Of a stretch of 64,000 nucleotides of DNA, positions 26,793 through 35,868 are shown in pieces. Made by a program: the position numbers and the translations under genes. Position 1 is the first letter of the stretch. Each line of letters opens with the position of its first letter. Under the pieces are notes generated by a model. It did not search any database. It worked only from the letters and a program-made list of their open reading frames with translations, and was not told the DNA's origin. Source of the DNA: Actinomadura sp. 7K507 (GTDB lineage: Bacteria > Actinomycetota > Actinomycetes > Streptosporangiales > Streptosporangiaceae); NCBI RefSeq assembly GCF_004348425.1, contig NZ_SMKK01000001.1:1-64000 (forward strand), written 5' to 3'.

Positions 26793-28171
26793 ATGCGGCA
26801 CATGCCGACCCATCTGCATCCCGACCGGCTCCTGCCCGCCGACCCCGGCGTGCGGGCCCTGGCGCGGAGGCTCTACGAGACCGTCCGGGACCTGCCGATC
26901 CTGTCGCCGCACGGCCACGTCGACGCGCGGCTGCTGGTCGAGGACGAGCCGTTCGGCGACCCGGCGGGCCTGCTGATCTCGCCGGACCACTACGTCACCC
27001 GGTTGCTGCACGCCGCCGGCGTCCCGAGACGGCGTCGCGGCTGGCGTGGCGGCGGCTGTGCGAGCACTGGACGGTGTTCCGGGGGACGCCGGTCCGCCAC
27101 TGGCTGGACGCGGAGCTGGGCGAGATCTTCGGCGTCGCGGAGCGTCCCGGGCCCGGCACCGCCGACCTGATCTACGACCAGGTCGCCGAGCGGCTCGCGG
27201 ATCCGGCGTTCCGGCCGCGGGCGCTGTTCCGGCGCTTCGGCATCGACGTGCTGGCCACCACCGACGATCCCTGCGACGATCTGGCCGCGCACCGGACCCT
27301 CGCCGACGATCCGGGCTGGACGGCACGGGTCGTCCCGACGTTCCGTCCCGACCGGTACCTGGAGCCCGGCCAGGACGGCTGGGACAAGGCGGTGGCGCGG
27401 CTCGGCGAGGCCGCCGACACCGACACGTCCGGCTACGGCGGGTACGTCCGGGCGCTGGAGGCGCGGCGCCGCCATTTCATCGAGCACGGCGCGACGTCCG
27501 CCGACCACAGCCACGCGGACGTGCGGACCGACCCGCTGCCAGAGCCGGAGGCCGCCCGCATCTACCGCGCCGCGCTGGCCGGGACGGCGACGGAGGCGGA
27601 GACCGTCGCGTTCCGGCGGCACATGCTGCTGGAGATGGGCCGGATGTCGTCCGAGGACGGCCTGGTGATGACGCTGCACCCGGCGGTGCGCCGCAACCAC
27701 CACCCGCCCACTCTGCGGCGCCACGGCCCCGACACCGGCCACGACATACCGCTGCGGGCCGAGTTCACCGACGCGCTGCGCCCGCTGCTGGAGCGGTACG
27801 GAACGGCCGGCGGGTTCCAGCTCGCGCTGTTCACCATGGACGAGACCGTGTTCTCGCGGGAGATCGCACCGCTCGCCGGTTTCTACCCGTCGGTCTACGC
27901 GGGCGCGCCCTGGTGGTTCCTCGACGCGCCCGACGCGATCCGCCGGTTCCGGCGGGCGGTCACCGAGACGGCGGGGTTCTCCCGCACCACCGGCTTCATC
28001 GACGACACCCGCGCCTTCTGCTCCATCCCCGCCCGGCACGACATGTCCCGCCGGCTGGACTGCGGCTTCCTCGCCGAGCTGGTGGCCGAGCACCGGATGG
28101 CCGAGGACGAGGCGTTCGAGACGGCGGTGGAGCTCGTCACCGTCAACCCGCGAAGGGCGTTCAAGCTGTGA
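26793..28171 (+). pseudogene. uxaC: Glucuronate isomerase, frame-shifted with a small internal deletion
   Basis: UxaC converts D-glucuronate to D-fructuronate (or galacturonate to tagaturonate). The first frame from ATG 26793 encodes the true N-terminus (LPILSPHGHVDARLL, with the metal-binding HGH) up to about VTRLLHAAGV near 27025. The rest continues one base out of frame from about 27030 as TASRLAWRRLCEHWTVFRGT and runs to the normal C-terminus at 28171, including the conserved DDTRAFCSIPARHDMSRR. Between them about 10-20 residues normally present after HAAGV are missing. Either the gene is a pseudogene or the sequence has an error. The downstream GTG overlap with the reductase gene is intact, so decay, if real, is recent. 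Confidence 0.85.
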
Positions 28172-29526
28172 CACCATCGCTGAACCGTGCCCGCGAAGGC
28201 CGCCCCGCGGCCCCGGTGCGGATGCTCCACCTGGGGCTGGGCGGCTTCTTCCGCGCCCACCAGGCCTGGTACACCGAGCACGCGCCGGACGCCGAACGGT
28301 GGGGCATCGCCGCATTCACCGGCCGCAGCACGCGGATCGCGGAGCGGCTGAACGCCCAGGACGGGCTGTACACGCTGGTCGCGCGCGGCCCGGACGGTGA
28401 CCGCTTCGAGCGGATCGGGTCGCTCTCGGCGGCACACCCCGGCGGCGACCACGGCGCATGGCTGGAGTACTGGCGGGACCCCGGCCTGGCGGTCGTCACG
28501 CTGACGGTGACCGAAGCCGGTTACACCCGGGAGCCGGGGGGCGGCCTGGACGTCGCGGCACCCGCCGTCCGGGCCGACATCGCCGCGCTCCGCGCCGGCC
28601 CCGAGACCCCGGTCACGACCGCGGCGGCACGGCTGCTGGCCGGGCTCGCGGCGCGGCGGCGGGCCGGGCACGGGCCGGTCGCGATCGTGCCGTGCGACAA
28701 CGTGCCGGGCAACGGCGCGGCGACCGCGCGCGTCGTCCGGGAGCTCGCCGGGGCCGTCGGCGCGAACTGGGAACGGGCGGCGGCAGGCGCCTCGTACGTC
28801 GACACCGTCGCCGACCGCATCACCCCGTGGACGGCCGACGAGACGCCGGCCGCGGTGGCAGCCGCCACGGGGCGGGCCGACGCCGCCCCCGTGGTGGCCG
28901 AGCCGTTCGCCGAGTGGGTGCTGTGCGGCGACTTCCCCGCCGGCCGACCACGCTGGGAGGACGCCGGCGCCCGCTTCGTCACCGACATCACCCCCTACGA
29001 ACGGCGCAAACTGTGGCTGCTCAACGGCGGCCACTCGCTGCTCGCCTACGCCGGCCGGCTGCGCGGGCACATCACCGTCGCCGAGGCCGTGGCCGACCCG
29101 CTGTGCCGGGCGTGGCTCACCGAGTGGTGGGACGAGGCCTCGGCCGCTCTGGACTTCCCCCGCCACGACCTGGCCGCCTACCGGGCCGCGCTGCTGGACC
29201 GGTTCGCCAACCCGCGGATCGCGCACGCCCTCGCGAAGATCGCCGAGGACGGGTCGAGCAAGGTGCCCGACCGCATCCTTCCCGCGCTCCGCGCCGCGCG
29301 GTGGAACGGCGCGCCGCCCCCCGGCGCGGTCCGGGTGATCACGGCCTGGCTGCTCTGCCTGCGCGACACCGATCTCCGCGTGCGGGACGGCGCCGCCCCG
29401 TCCGCGGCCGGTTCTCTGCGGGACGGGGCGCGAGGCGTCCTGTCCCGTATCGACCCGGCCCTGGCCGGCGACGCCCGCCTGCTGGACGCGATCGTCGTGC
29501 AGGCGGGCGAACTCCGGCGAGCGTGA
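28168..29526 (+). CDS. uxuB: Fructuronate reductase (mannitol dehydrogenase family)
   Basis: A 452-residue long-chain polyol dehydrogenase. The N-terminal nucleotide-binding segment HLGLGGFFRAHQAWYT and the catalytic region ERRKLWLLNGGHSLLAYAG, with its lysine, asparagine and histidine, match UxuB-type enzymes, which reduce D-fructuronate to D-mannonate with NADH. The alternative UxaB (tagaturonate reductase) cannot be excluded by sequence alone; the uidA context favours fructuronate. GTG at 28168 overlaps the uxaC stop (GTGA), a coupled pair. It is the last gene of the regulon. Confidence 0.88.
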   Translation: MTPSLNRAREGRPAAPVRMLHLGLGGFFRAHQAWYTEHAPDAERWGIAAFTGRSTRIAERLNAQDGLYTLVARGPDGDRFERIGSLSAAHPGGDHGAWLEYWRDPGLAVVTLTVTEAGYTREPGGGLDVAAPAVRADIAALRAGPETPVTTAAARLLAGLAARRRAGHGPVAIVPCDNVPGNGAATARVVRELAGAVGANWERAAAGASYVDTVADRITPWTADETPAAVAAATGRADAAPVVAEPFAEWVLCGDFPAGRPRWEDAGARFVTDITPYERRKLWLLNGGHSLLAYAGRLRGHITVAEAVADPLCRAWLTEWWDEASAALDFPRHDLAAYRAALLDRFANPRIAHALAKIAEDGSSKVPDRILPALRAARWNGAPPPGAVRVITAWLLCLRDTDLRVRDGAAPSAAGSLRDGARGVLSRIDPALAGDARLLDAIVVQAGELRRA

Positions 29527-30223
29527 CGGGGGCTGGACACCCGGCGGCGATGCCGAGGCCGCGCTCCTAGCTGGGCATGCCCGCACAGGCGCCGGACGTC
29601 GCCGCGGCCGCCGCGCGTCAACAGCGATACGCCCGTCCGGCCCTTCCTCGCGCTAGGCGCGGTCTGCTGTTCAGTGGCCCTCTGCGGAGGACGACGCAGG
29701 ACGCGGAGCAGACGCTCACGATTAGGCAGCAAGCAATGCGGCAGCACGGTCGACGGCAGATCGCCCTCTGGACCTGGACGATCGTCGGCACCGTCGGGTG
29801 CCGGGCACCCGCCGCCCTGCCCGCAGCACATGCCATCACATGGGTTGGCAATCCGGGAGAGCCGCTCGTGGGACGACTCGGCGCCGTATACCTGCTTCGG
29901 GTGGTCACCTCTTCCGTTCCGGCGTTTTTTGCCAGCACGATCCGACAATGGTTTTCCGAGCCCGTCATATGAACGAACTCCTCAAGAAATTCGCTCACAT
30001 AACCACCCAAAGCGATGCGAGCTTCCTCGCAGGCGGATCGAAGGTCCGCAGTCACCTAACACCCGATCCTTTCTCCTGTCTCACGCGAGCCCGTCCTCCC
30101 GCCAGGTTCGGCGCCGGTCGCCACCTCACTCCGGAGATCGGTGCGGCCGCCGACCTCATCCGGTCAGGGTGCCTCGCCGGGTGCGATCGGTTGCTAGCTT
30201 GGCAACCAAACGCTTGATTGGGG
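29527..30223. other. Intergenic region, about 700 bp, no gene seen
   Basis: Open frames here have no protein-like character. The stretch 29900-30200 is less GC-rich than its surroundings. A 19-bp inverted repeat, GGTTGC with 7-bp spacing to GCAACC, lies at 30189-30207 just before the next gene and may be part of its promoter. Confidence 0.5.
30189..30207. promoter_or_regulatory. Inverted repeat upstream of the BtrH-like gene
   Basis: Perfect 6-bp arms GGTTGC and GCAACC flank TAGCTTG. The repeat ends 17 bp before the ATG at 30224. It shares the core TGGCAACC with the LacI-type operators but not their 24-bp layout, so it is probably unrelated. Confidence 0.4.
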
Positions 30224-31255
30224 ATGTGCGTGCGGCGTGCGGTGATCGATGGCTATCCTCACAGGTCCGGCGGGCATTGCGGCTCCGCATCGCTACGTGA
30301 CCTCCTGGAATGGGCGGGTCTCGGCTGGGACGGACCGCCCGACGAGGGCCTTGTCTTCGGGCTGGCCGCCGGCCTGGACTTCCAGTATTTCGTCACACCA
30401 TGGCTTTCGCCGCCGTTCTATCTCCAGGGGCGGCACCTGTCCCTGGAACGGGACCTGTGCGCCCGGCTCGGCATCGGGTTCGACGCCGTCCAGACCGATG
30501 ATCCCGAAGAGGGCTGGGCGCAACTCGCGGCCCAGCTCGATGCCGGGCGTCCCGTGCTCGCGTGGGCGGACATCAGCGAACTGCCGTACCTGCGGGTCAC
30601 CATGTCCAACACCTTCCACGACGTCGTGATCACCGGGTATGACCTGGACGCGGGCATCGCGTTCATCGCCGACAACGACCGCGCGGACATCCAGAGCGTG
30701 CCGCTCCAGACCCTCGCCAGAGCGCGCGACTCCATGGGCTTCCCCGCACCCAACCGGCACGCGACATTTCCCCTGAACTTCCCCACCGAGTTGCCCGCCC
30801 TGCTGCCCGCCGCCAGGGACGCCGCGGGGACCGCCGTGACCGCTCTGCGCACCGGCGACCGTCCCGCCGACCCGATCATTCCCGAGGACGTCGACATCTA
30901 CTACGGCCTCGACGGCGTTCGGCGCTTCGCCGCCGACGTCACGGCCTGGCCCGACCGGCTCGAACCCGAGGAGTTGTCCACCACCCTGCGCGCCCTGTGG
31001 ATCTTTATCGAGAAGGCGGGCACCGGCGGCGGCCTCTTCCGCCGCCTGCAGGCCGCCTTCTGCCACCGCGTCGCCGCCCTCTCGGGCGACACTGCCTTCG
31101 CCGCCGCCGGCGACGCCTACGACGCCTGCGCCCGAGCCTGGACACGACTTGCCACCGTCTCCGATCCGTCCGACCTCCCCGACGCCGCCGAGCCCCTCCC
31201 CTCTTTGGAGGAACTGGCCGCCCAAGCCCTCGCCGAAGCAGCCGTGAAGCTTTGA
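30224..31255 (+). CDS. BtrH N-terminal-domain protein (papain-like acyltransferase fold)
   Basis: About 343 residues. The N-terminal half resembles the BtrH_N domain, a cysteine-protease-like fold: conserved cysteine in RSGGHCGSASLRDLLEW, histidine in NTFHDVVITGYD and the aspartate that follows. BtrH in butirosin synthesis moves an acyl group from a carrier protein to an amine; many homologues are uncharacterised. The C-terminal half is helical (DUF4872-like). ATG at 30224 and GTG at 30230 are both possible starts. No carrier protein or acyl-activating partner lies next to it, so its substrate is unknown. Confidence 0.75.
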   Translation: MCVRRAVIDGYPHRSGGHCGSASLRDLLEWAGLGWDGPPDEGLVFGLAAGLDFQYFVTPWLSPPFYLQGRHLSLERDLCARLGIGFDAVQTDDPEEGWAQLAAQLDAGRPVLAWADISELPYLRVTMSNTFHDVVITGYDLDAGIAFIADNDRADIQSVPLQTLARARDSMGFPAPNRHATFPLNFPTELPALLPAARDAAGTAVTALRTGDRPADPIIPEDVDIYYGLDGVRRFAADVTAWPDRLEPEELSTTLRALWIFIEKAGTGGGLFRRLQAAFCHRVAALSGDTAFAAAGDAYDACARAWTRLATVSDPSDLPDAAEPLPSLEELAAQALAEAAVKL

Positions 31256-31328
31256 CGGGCCGCAGCGGCGTGGGGCATCCACCCCCGCGCAGCTGGATCT
31301 GTCGGCGCCGGCGTGGCCGGTCTCAGCG

Positions 31329-32240
31329 TCACTCCGGGGAGTCTTCACCGAACTCGGGGCAGTTCACCTCTACTTCCCTGAGCCTCGCCTGGTCACCGAT
31401 GATGTCGAGCTCGGTGATGTGATCGCCGTCGATGGCGAGTTCGATGACCGCCAGGAGCCGCCCGCGGGGTGCGATGACGACGCCGACACCGCCGTTCACC
31501 AAGGCCAGGTGGGCGGACTGCGCGAGGGTGTAGTAGAAGAGCGCGTCTTCGGCGACACGGCCGGCGCCGTTGATGACGGGCTCCGCGCCCGCTCGGAGCA
31601 CGCTGTGGTCCGCCCGGCGTGTGACGTCGGGGGCCAGCACCGCGAGGAGGGCACGCAGATCACCGGCCCGCGACGCCGCCAGGAAGGCCGCCACGACCTT
31701 CCGCTGCCTGGCGAGGTCGGCCGCCGGCACTTTGGCCGTACCGCGTACCCGGTGCCGCGCGCGGCTCGCCAGCTTCATCGCGGCGGTCGGTGACCGCTCG
31801 ACGATCTCCCCGATCTCGGCGAAAGGGACACCGAACAGGTCGTGCAGGACGAAGGCGACGCGCTCGGCGGGGCCGAGTTCGTCGAGGACCACGATCATGG
31901 CGAGCCCGACGGACTCGATCAGCATCGCCTCGTCCTCGGGATTGGCCGCGCCGGCGCGGCGGTCCTCGGGGCCGAGCTCGGCCAGGGTGACGGTGTCGGT
32001 GAACTCCTCGCCGCGGCGTCGGCGCGAGCGCAGCATGTCGAGACAGACACGACCGGCGATCGTGGTCAGCCAGCCCGGGACGCTGATGACCTCGCTCGAG
32101 TAGGAGCGGCTGGCTCGCAACCAGACCTCCTGCACCGCATCGTCGGCCTCGTGCACCGAGCCGAGCATACGGAAGGCCACCGCGCTCAAATGCTTGCGAG
32201 AGCGGTCGAATTGCTGGGCCAGTTCCGCCTGACTGTCCAT
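31329..32240 (-). CDS. ECF41-type RNA polymerase sigma factor (SigJ-like)
   Basis: A 303-residue sigma factor. Region 2 is seen in RMLGSVHEADDAVQEVWLRA and region 4 in LGPAERVAFVLHDLFGVPFAEIGEIV. A C-terminal SnoaL-like domain (residues about 190-300) marks the ECF41 group, in which it tunes activity in place of an anti-sigma factor. ATG at 32240 follows GGAAGGTG. ECF41 genes normally sit beside a carboxymuconolactone decarboxylase, oxidoreductase or epimerase gene; none is adjacent here. Confidence 0.92.
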   Translation of the reverse strand: MDSQAELAQQFDRSRKHLSAVAFRMLGSVHEADDAVQEVWLRASRSYSSEVISVPGWLTTIAGRVCLDMLRSRRRRGEEFTDTVTLAELGPEDRRAGAANPEDEAMLIESVGLAMIVVLDELGPAERVAFVLHDLFGVPFAEIGEIVERSPTAAMKLASRARHRVRGTAKVPAADLARQRKVVAAFLAASRAGDLRALLAVLAPDVTRRADHSVLRAGAEPVINGAGRVAEDALFYYTLAQSAHLALVNGGVGVVIAPRGRLLAVIELAIDGDHITELDIIGDQARLREVEVNCPEFGEDSPE

Positions 32241-33223
32241 CAATCACCTTCCATAGTCGAGTCGGTCACCTCGATGGAGGTCAGGCGCGGTTCACCTGTC
32301 CCGTACCACGGGTTTAGTGCTGGCAGCGGAAACGGTTGACACGCGACCAACGCTCAGGCGGGTGCGATCAAAAGAGGGACGCCAGATCCACCGGCTTCGG
32401 CCACGATTCGTTCACCGGGTGAACCCTCTTCAGCGGGCGTGAGCTTCACGGTCCGCAGTGTAGATGATCTGGTGACGCGCCCGGTAGGCGCTGGAGGGCG
32501 GCAGCGGAACTTCCGGCGGACCGGGGTTTGGACTGGGCGTTTCCGAGGGGCGGCGGCATGACCATCTGCGCAGGTTCACATGAAACACACGGCAGGCACC
32601 CCGCCGCCCTCACCCACGACCTGCTCAGCGCCGCAGGACGCGGCGTTGCCGACCACCCTTCGGACATGCCGCGACCCCGTCAATCGGTGACTTTCCGAGA
32701 ACGCTGGTCGCAGGATTCGTCGTGCACCCCCGCTCCACGATGGGGTTACTCGGCTCAGAACCCGATCCACTCCTATTGCTCCACCATATGGTTCGAGCCG
32801 AGGAAACGGAGGCCGACAAGAATGTGAATCCGAGGGTGACTGGTTGGGTGACCATCTCTGGTGACCCGGCGGGAGTGGACGGGCCGGTGCGGTACGGCCC
32901 GAACGTCGCCGCGATAGTGGTCTATCCCGGGTCAGTTGGTCGGCGTCACTTCTCCGGCTCTGAGGAAAACTCGGCCCGAAGGAACGGCACCGGTGTGGCC
33001 CGCCCCATGCCGTCTACCAGCGGCCTGCCCGGCTCGACGTCCCTGACCGGGCGCCCGCCACGCAAGCCGGCCGGGTGTGATGCTCCCGGCCGCTCGGAGG
33101 GGTCTCCCGGCCACGCGTCCCGGAACCCGAGTGGCTCACGGTCAGGTTTTGCCGCGACGGTTCGTCTTGGCTATGAGGGGCCGACGCATCCGCCTCTCGA
33201 GATCGACTGGAGGTAGGCACCTC
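32241..33223. other. Intergenic region of about 980 bp with a transposase remnant
   Basis: Apart from the IS66-like fragment near 32860-32926, I see no gene. It should hold the promoter of the sigma-factor gene on the left and of the MFS exporter on the right. Several open frames exist only because of high GC. Confidence 0.5.
32860..32926 (+). pseudogene. IS66-family transposase fragment
   Basis: The frame around 32863-32925 reads DPAGVDGPVRYGPNVAAIVVY, which is the conserved FPxGV...PVQYGPxVxAxxxYL segment of IS66-type transposases. Sequence before and after does not continue in the family, so only a short relic remains. Confidence 0.55.
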
Positions 33224-34975
33224 ATGGCATACGACGAACGCGGTCATCCGGACCCTGCCGGTCAAGGGCCGACAGGGACGGAGAACGGGGAAACGCAGGA
33301 GTTGGCCCCGCGGCGATGGCTCGCCCTCGTCATCCTCCTGGGCGCAGGCTTCATGGACATGCTCGACGTGACGATCGTCAATGTCGCGGTCCCGAGCATG
33401 CTGCGTGACCTCGAAGCCGAGTACTCCCAGATCGAATGGGTCGTGGCGGGCTATGTGATCGGCTTCGCGGGGCTCCTGGTCACCGGTGGCCGGCTCGGCG
33501 ACATCTTCGGGCGCAAGAAGATCTTCCTTCTGGGGGTCGTGGGCTTCACCGCCGCGTCCCTGTTCTGCGGCATCGCCGTCAACGCGGAAATGCTCATCGC
33601 CGGGCGGATCGCCCAGGGAGCCATGGCCGGGCTGATGGTCCCGCAGGTGCTCGCGATCATCCACGTCACCTTCCCGCCCGGGGAACGCGGCAAGGTACTC
33701 GGCATCTGGGGCTCGGTCCTCGGATTCGCGTCCGTCGCCGGCGTGATCGTCGGCGGCCTGCTGGTGGAGTGGGACCTGTTCGGGCTGGGATGGCGCGCCA
33801 TCTTCCTGATCAACCTGCCGGTCGGGCTCGCGGCGGTGGTCGCCGGATACTTCGTCGTCCAGGAGTCGCGCTCCCTGACGGCTCCCAAACTGGACCTCGT
33901 CGGCATGGTGCTCGCCGTGAGCGGCATCGCGCTCATGATCTACCCGCTGATCAAGGGCCGTGACCACGGCTGGCCCGCCTGGACCTTCGCGATGATGGTG
34001 GGTTCCTTGCTGGTGCTCGGTCTGTTCACCGCCTACGAACGGCGGCGCACCAGGACGGTCGGGTCGCCGCTCGTGGTGCTGGGCCTGTTCCGTGTCCAGG
34101 CGTTCAGCACGGGCATGGTGGCCTACCTGATCTTCTGGATCTCGCTCGGAGGCTTCTTCCTCGTCTGGACCTTCTACATGCAGCTGGGTCTCGGCTGGAC
34201 GGCCCTGCACGCCGGGATGACCGCCGCGATCTTCGCGGTCGGTGCGGGCGCCGGCTCGGGTCTTTCGGTGGAACTCCTCACCCCCCGGTTCGGCCGCAAG
34301 GTACTGATGGCCGGTGCGCTGTTCAACGCCGCCGGATTCGGCTGGTACGCCGTGGCCGCGAACCACCACGGTCCCGAGATCGGTACCTGGGACATGGCGG
34401 GTCCGCTCGTCCTCGCGGGCTTCGGTTTCGGCCTGGTGATCGCACCTATCGTCGACGTCATCCTGACGGGTGTGGACCGGCACGACGCGGGATCCGCCTC
34501 CGGGCTGCTCAACACGACTCAGCAGGTCGGCTGGGCACTCGGGGTCGCGCTGGTGGGCGTGCTCTTCTTCCACCAGCTGGACCAGGACTCCGCACGGGGC
34601 GTGGAGAAGGCCACGCCGGCTCTGACCCAGCAGCTCACCGCGGCAGGGGTTCCGGCGCAGGAGCAGAGTCGGATCCTCGACGGCTTCCGTGCCTGTGTCC
34701 GTGAGCGTTCGGCGGCTGGCGATCCGACCCACGTGCCCGAGAGCTGCCAGCCGCAACCGGGTGCGCCCGCCGCGCTACAGGAGGCGATGGCCAGTGCCGG
34801 AGAAGAGGCCACCGCGCACAACTTCTCCCGGACCTTCTCCATCACGCTGTGGTACGCGGTCGGCATCCTGGTCCTCGTCTTCATCGGAATGTTCGGGTTG
34901 CCGCGCAAGGCCCGCCCCCGGGACTTCGATGCCGAAGTCCGGTCGGAGCGCGAGAGCGCGCAGGTTCCGACGTGA
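33224..34975 (+). CDS. MFS drug exporter, DHA2 (EmrB/QacA) family, 14 TM
   Basis: A 583-residue proton-driven exporter. Motif A is GGRLGDIFGRKKIFL, and the early helix with FMDMLDVTIVNVAVPSM is the DHA2 hallmark motif D1. Motif C-like GSVLGFASVAGVIVGG follows. About 14 TM helices are visible, with a long periplasmic loop (residues about 450-525) before the last helix. ATG at 33224 follows GGAGG. It sits 6 kb from the phenazine genes and 0.9 kb from the SARP regulator and could export the cluster's product. Confidence 0.92.
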   Translation: MAYDERGHPDPAGQGPTGTENGETQELAPRRWLALVILLGAGFMDMLDVTIVNVAVPSMLRDLEAEYSQIEWVVAGYVIGFAGLLVTGGRLGDIFGRKKIFLLGVVGFTAASLFCGIAVNAEMLIAGRIAQGAMAGLMVPQVLAIIHVTFPPGERGKVLGIWGSVLGFASVAGVIVGGLLVEWDLFGLGWRAIFLINLPVGLAAVVAGYFVVQESRSLTAPKLDLVGMVLAVSGIALMIYPLIKGRDHGWPAWTFAMMVGSLLVLGLFTAYERRRTRTVGSPLVVLGLFRVQAFSTGMVAYLIFWISLGGFFLVWTFYMQLGLGWTALHAGMTAAIFAVGAGAGSGLSVELLTPRFGRKVLMAGALFNAAGFGWYAVAANHHGPEIGTWDMAGPLVLAGFGFGLVIAPIVDVILTGVDRHDAGSASGLLNTTQQVGWALGVALVGVLFFHQLDQDSARGVEKATPALTQQLTAAGVPAQEQSRILDGFRACVRERSAAGDPTHVPESCQPQPGAPAALQEAMASAGEEATAHNFSRTFSITLWYAVGILVLVFIGMFGLPRKARPRDFDAEVRSERESAQVPT

Positions 34976-35045
34976 TCGGCCGAATCCGATCATGATGTGC
35001 CCGATCCGCTCCCTGTGACCAGCAGGCGCTGAACGGGCGTCCATC

Positions 35046-35084
35046 GCCGCCGCCTTGGAGGAGATCCTCTTCCAGGGCGGCGGC
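35046..35084 (+). terminator. Rho-independent-like terminator after the MFS exporter
   Basis: GCCGCCGCC-TTGGA and TCCA-GGGCGGCGGC form a long imperfect stem (one G-U pair) about 70 bp after the stop, followed by TTGCTTT. Confidence 0.65.
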
Positions 35085-35868
35085 TTGCTTTCGTCGGGAT
35101 CTTCAACGTCGACGATCCGGGTTAACAAATTTAGCCACTTCTTGATATGGACATTGTCGCAGCTTGGGGGTAGGTTGCGAAATTTCCCGGCCTCCCACTC
35201 TGGACTGCACATTTCTCGATTTGCCGTCGAGCCGGTTTGATCACCGGGAGTGCGGCATCACGTATGCCACCCTCCAAGTACTTCGAGGATGAATGGATTC
35301 AATGTAATCTCCACCGGGCACCAACCGCCAAAGCCACCGACATGCTTTCCATGGCCTGGTCCACACCACCACTGACCGGGTTGACCTCGGTCTCGGCCGG
35401 CCTGCCGGTCGGCAAGTTCCGGCAGGACCTCAATCCTTATGTGGGGCGCGCCAGAGCACCTCCGATTCATGGTTCACGACTTCATCTCCACTACCGCCGG
35501 GCGCATCCAATGCTCCGGATCGGCATGCCTGCGACGGCCATCGGCCCACTTCAGGGGCCATCTGGCCGGGTGAGCAAGTACAGCGAAACCCTGGAAATCA
35601 ATGACCGCTCAACCAGATTACAAGTTTGAAACATATGATCGATCAGCAACTCGAAATCCCCCGCGGCCAAGAATAGACTAACCGAAAGTGACGAGTTGCT
35701 ACATTCGGTAATACAATTGACTTAAGCCAAACTCCGCCTTATCCTTTCATTGGACCGGGTGGGGGCCTGCGGCTGCGGCGGACAAGGAAGAACGTGGAGC
35801 GCCGGGCCGGGCCGGTCCGCCCGATAGCCGTACTCGTTGCCGACTACAGCGAGCACCCTGGTGGGGTC
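35085..35868. other. Low-GC intergenic region upstream of the SARP gene
   Basis: About 780 bp with clearly lower GC than the rest of the window, especially 35100-35260 and 35620-35760. No gene is recognised. It presumably carries the promoter of the SARP gene. Its base composition, and the AT-rich first codons of the SARP gene, hint at acquired DNA or an upstream regulatory region. Confidence 0.5.

Noticed and set aside
30189..30207. Sixth LacI operator upstream of the BtrH-like gene
   Set aside because: It shares only the TGGCAACC core. The outer half-sites and the 24-bp spacing are missing, and the gene is unrelated to sugar metabolism.
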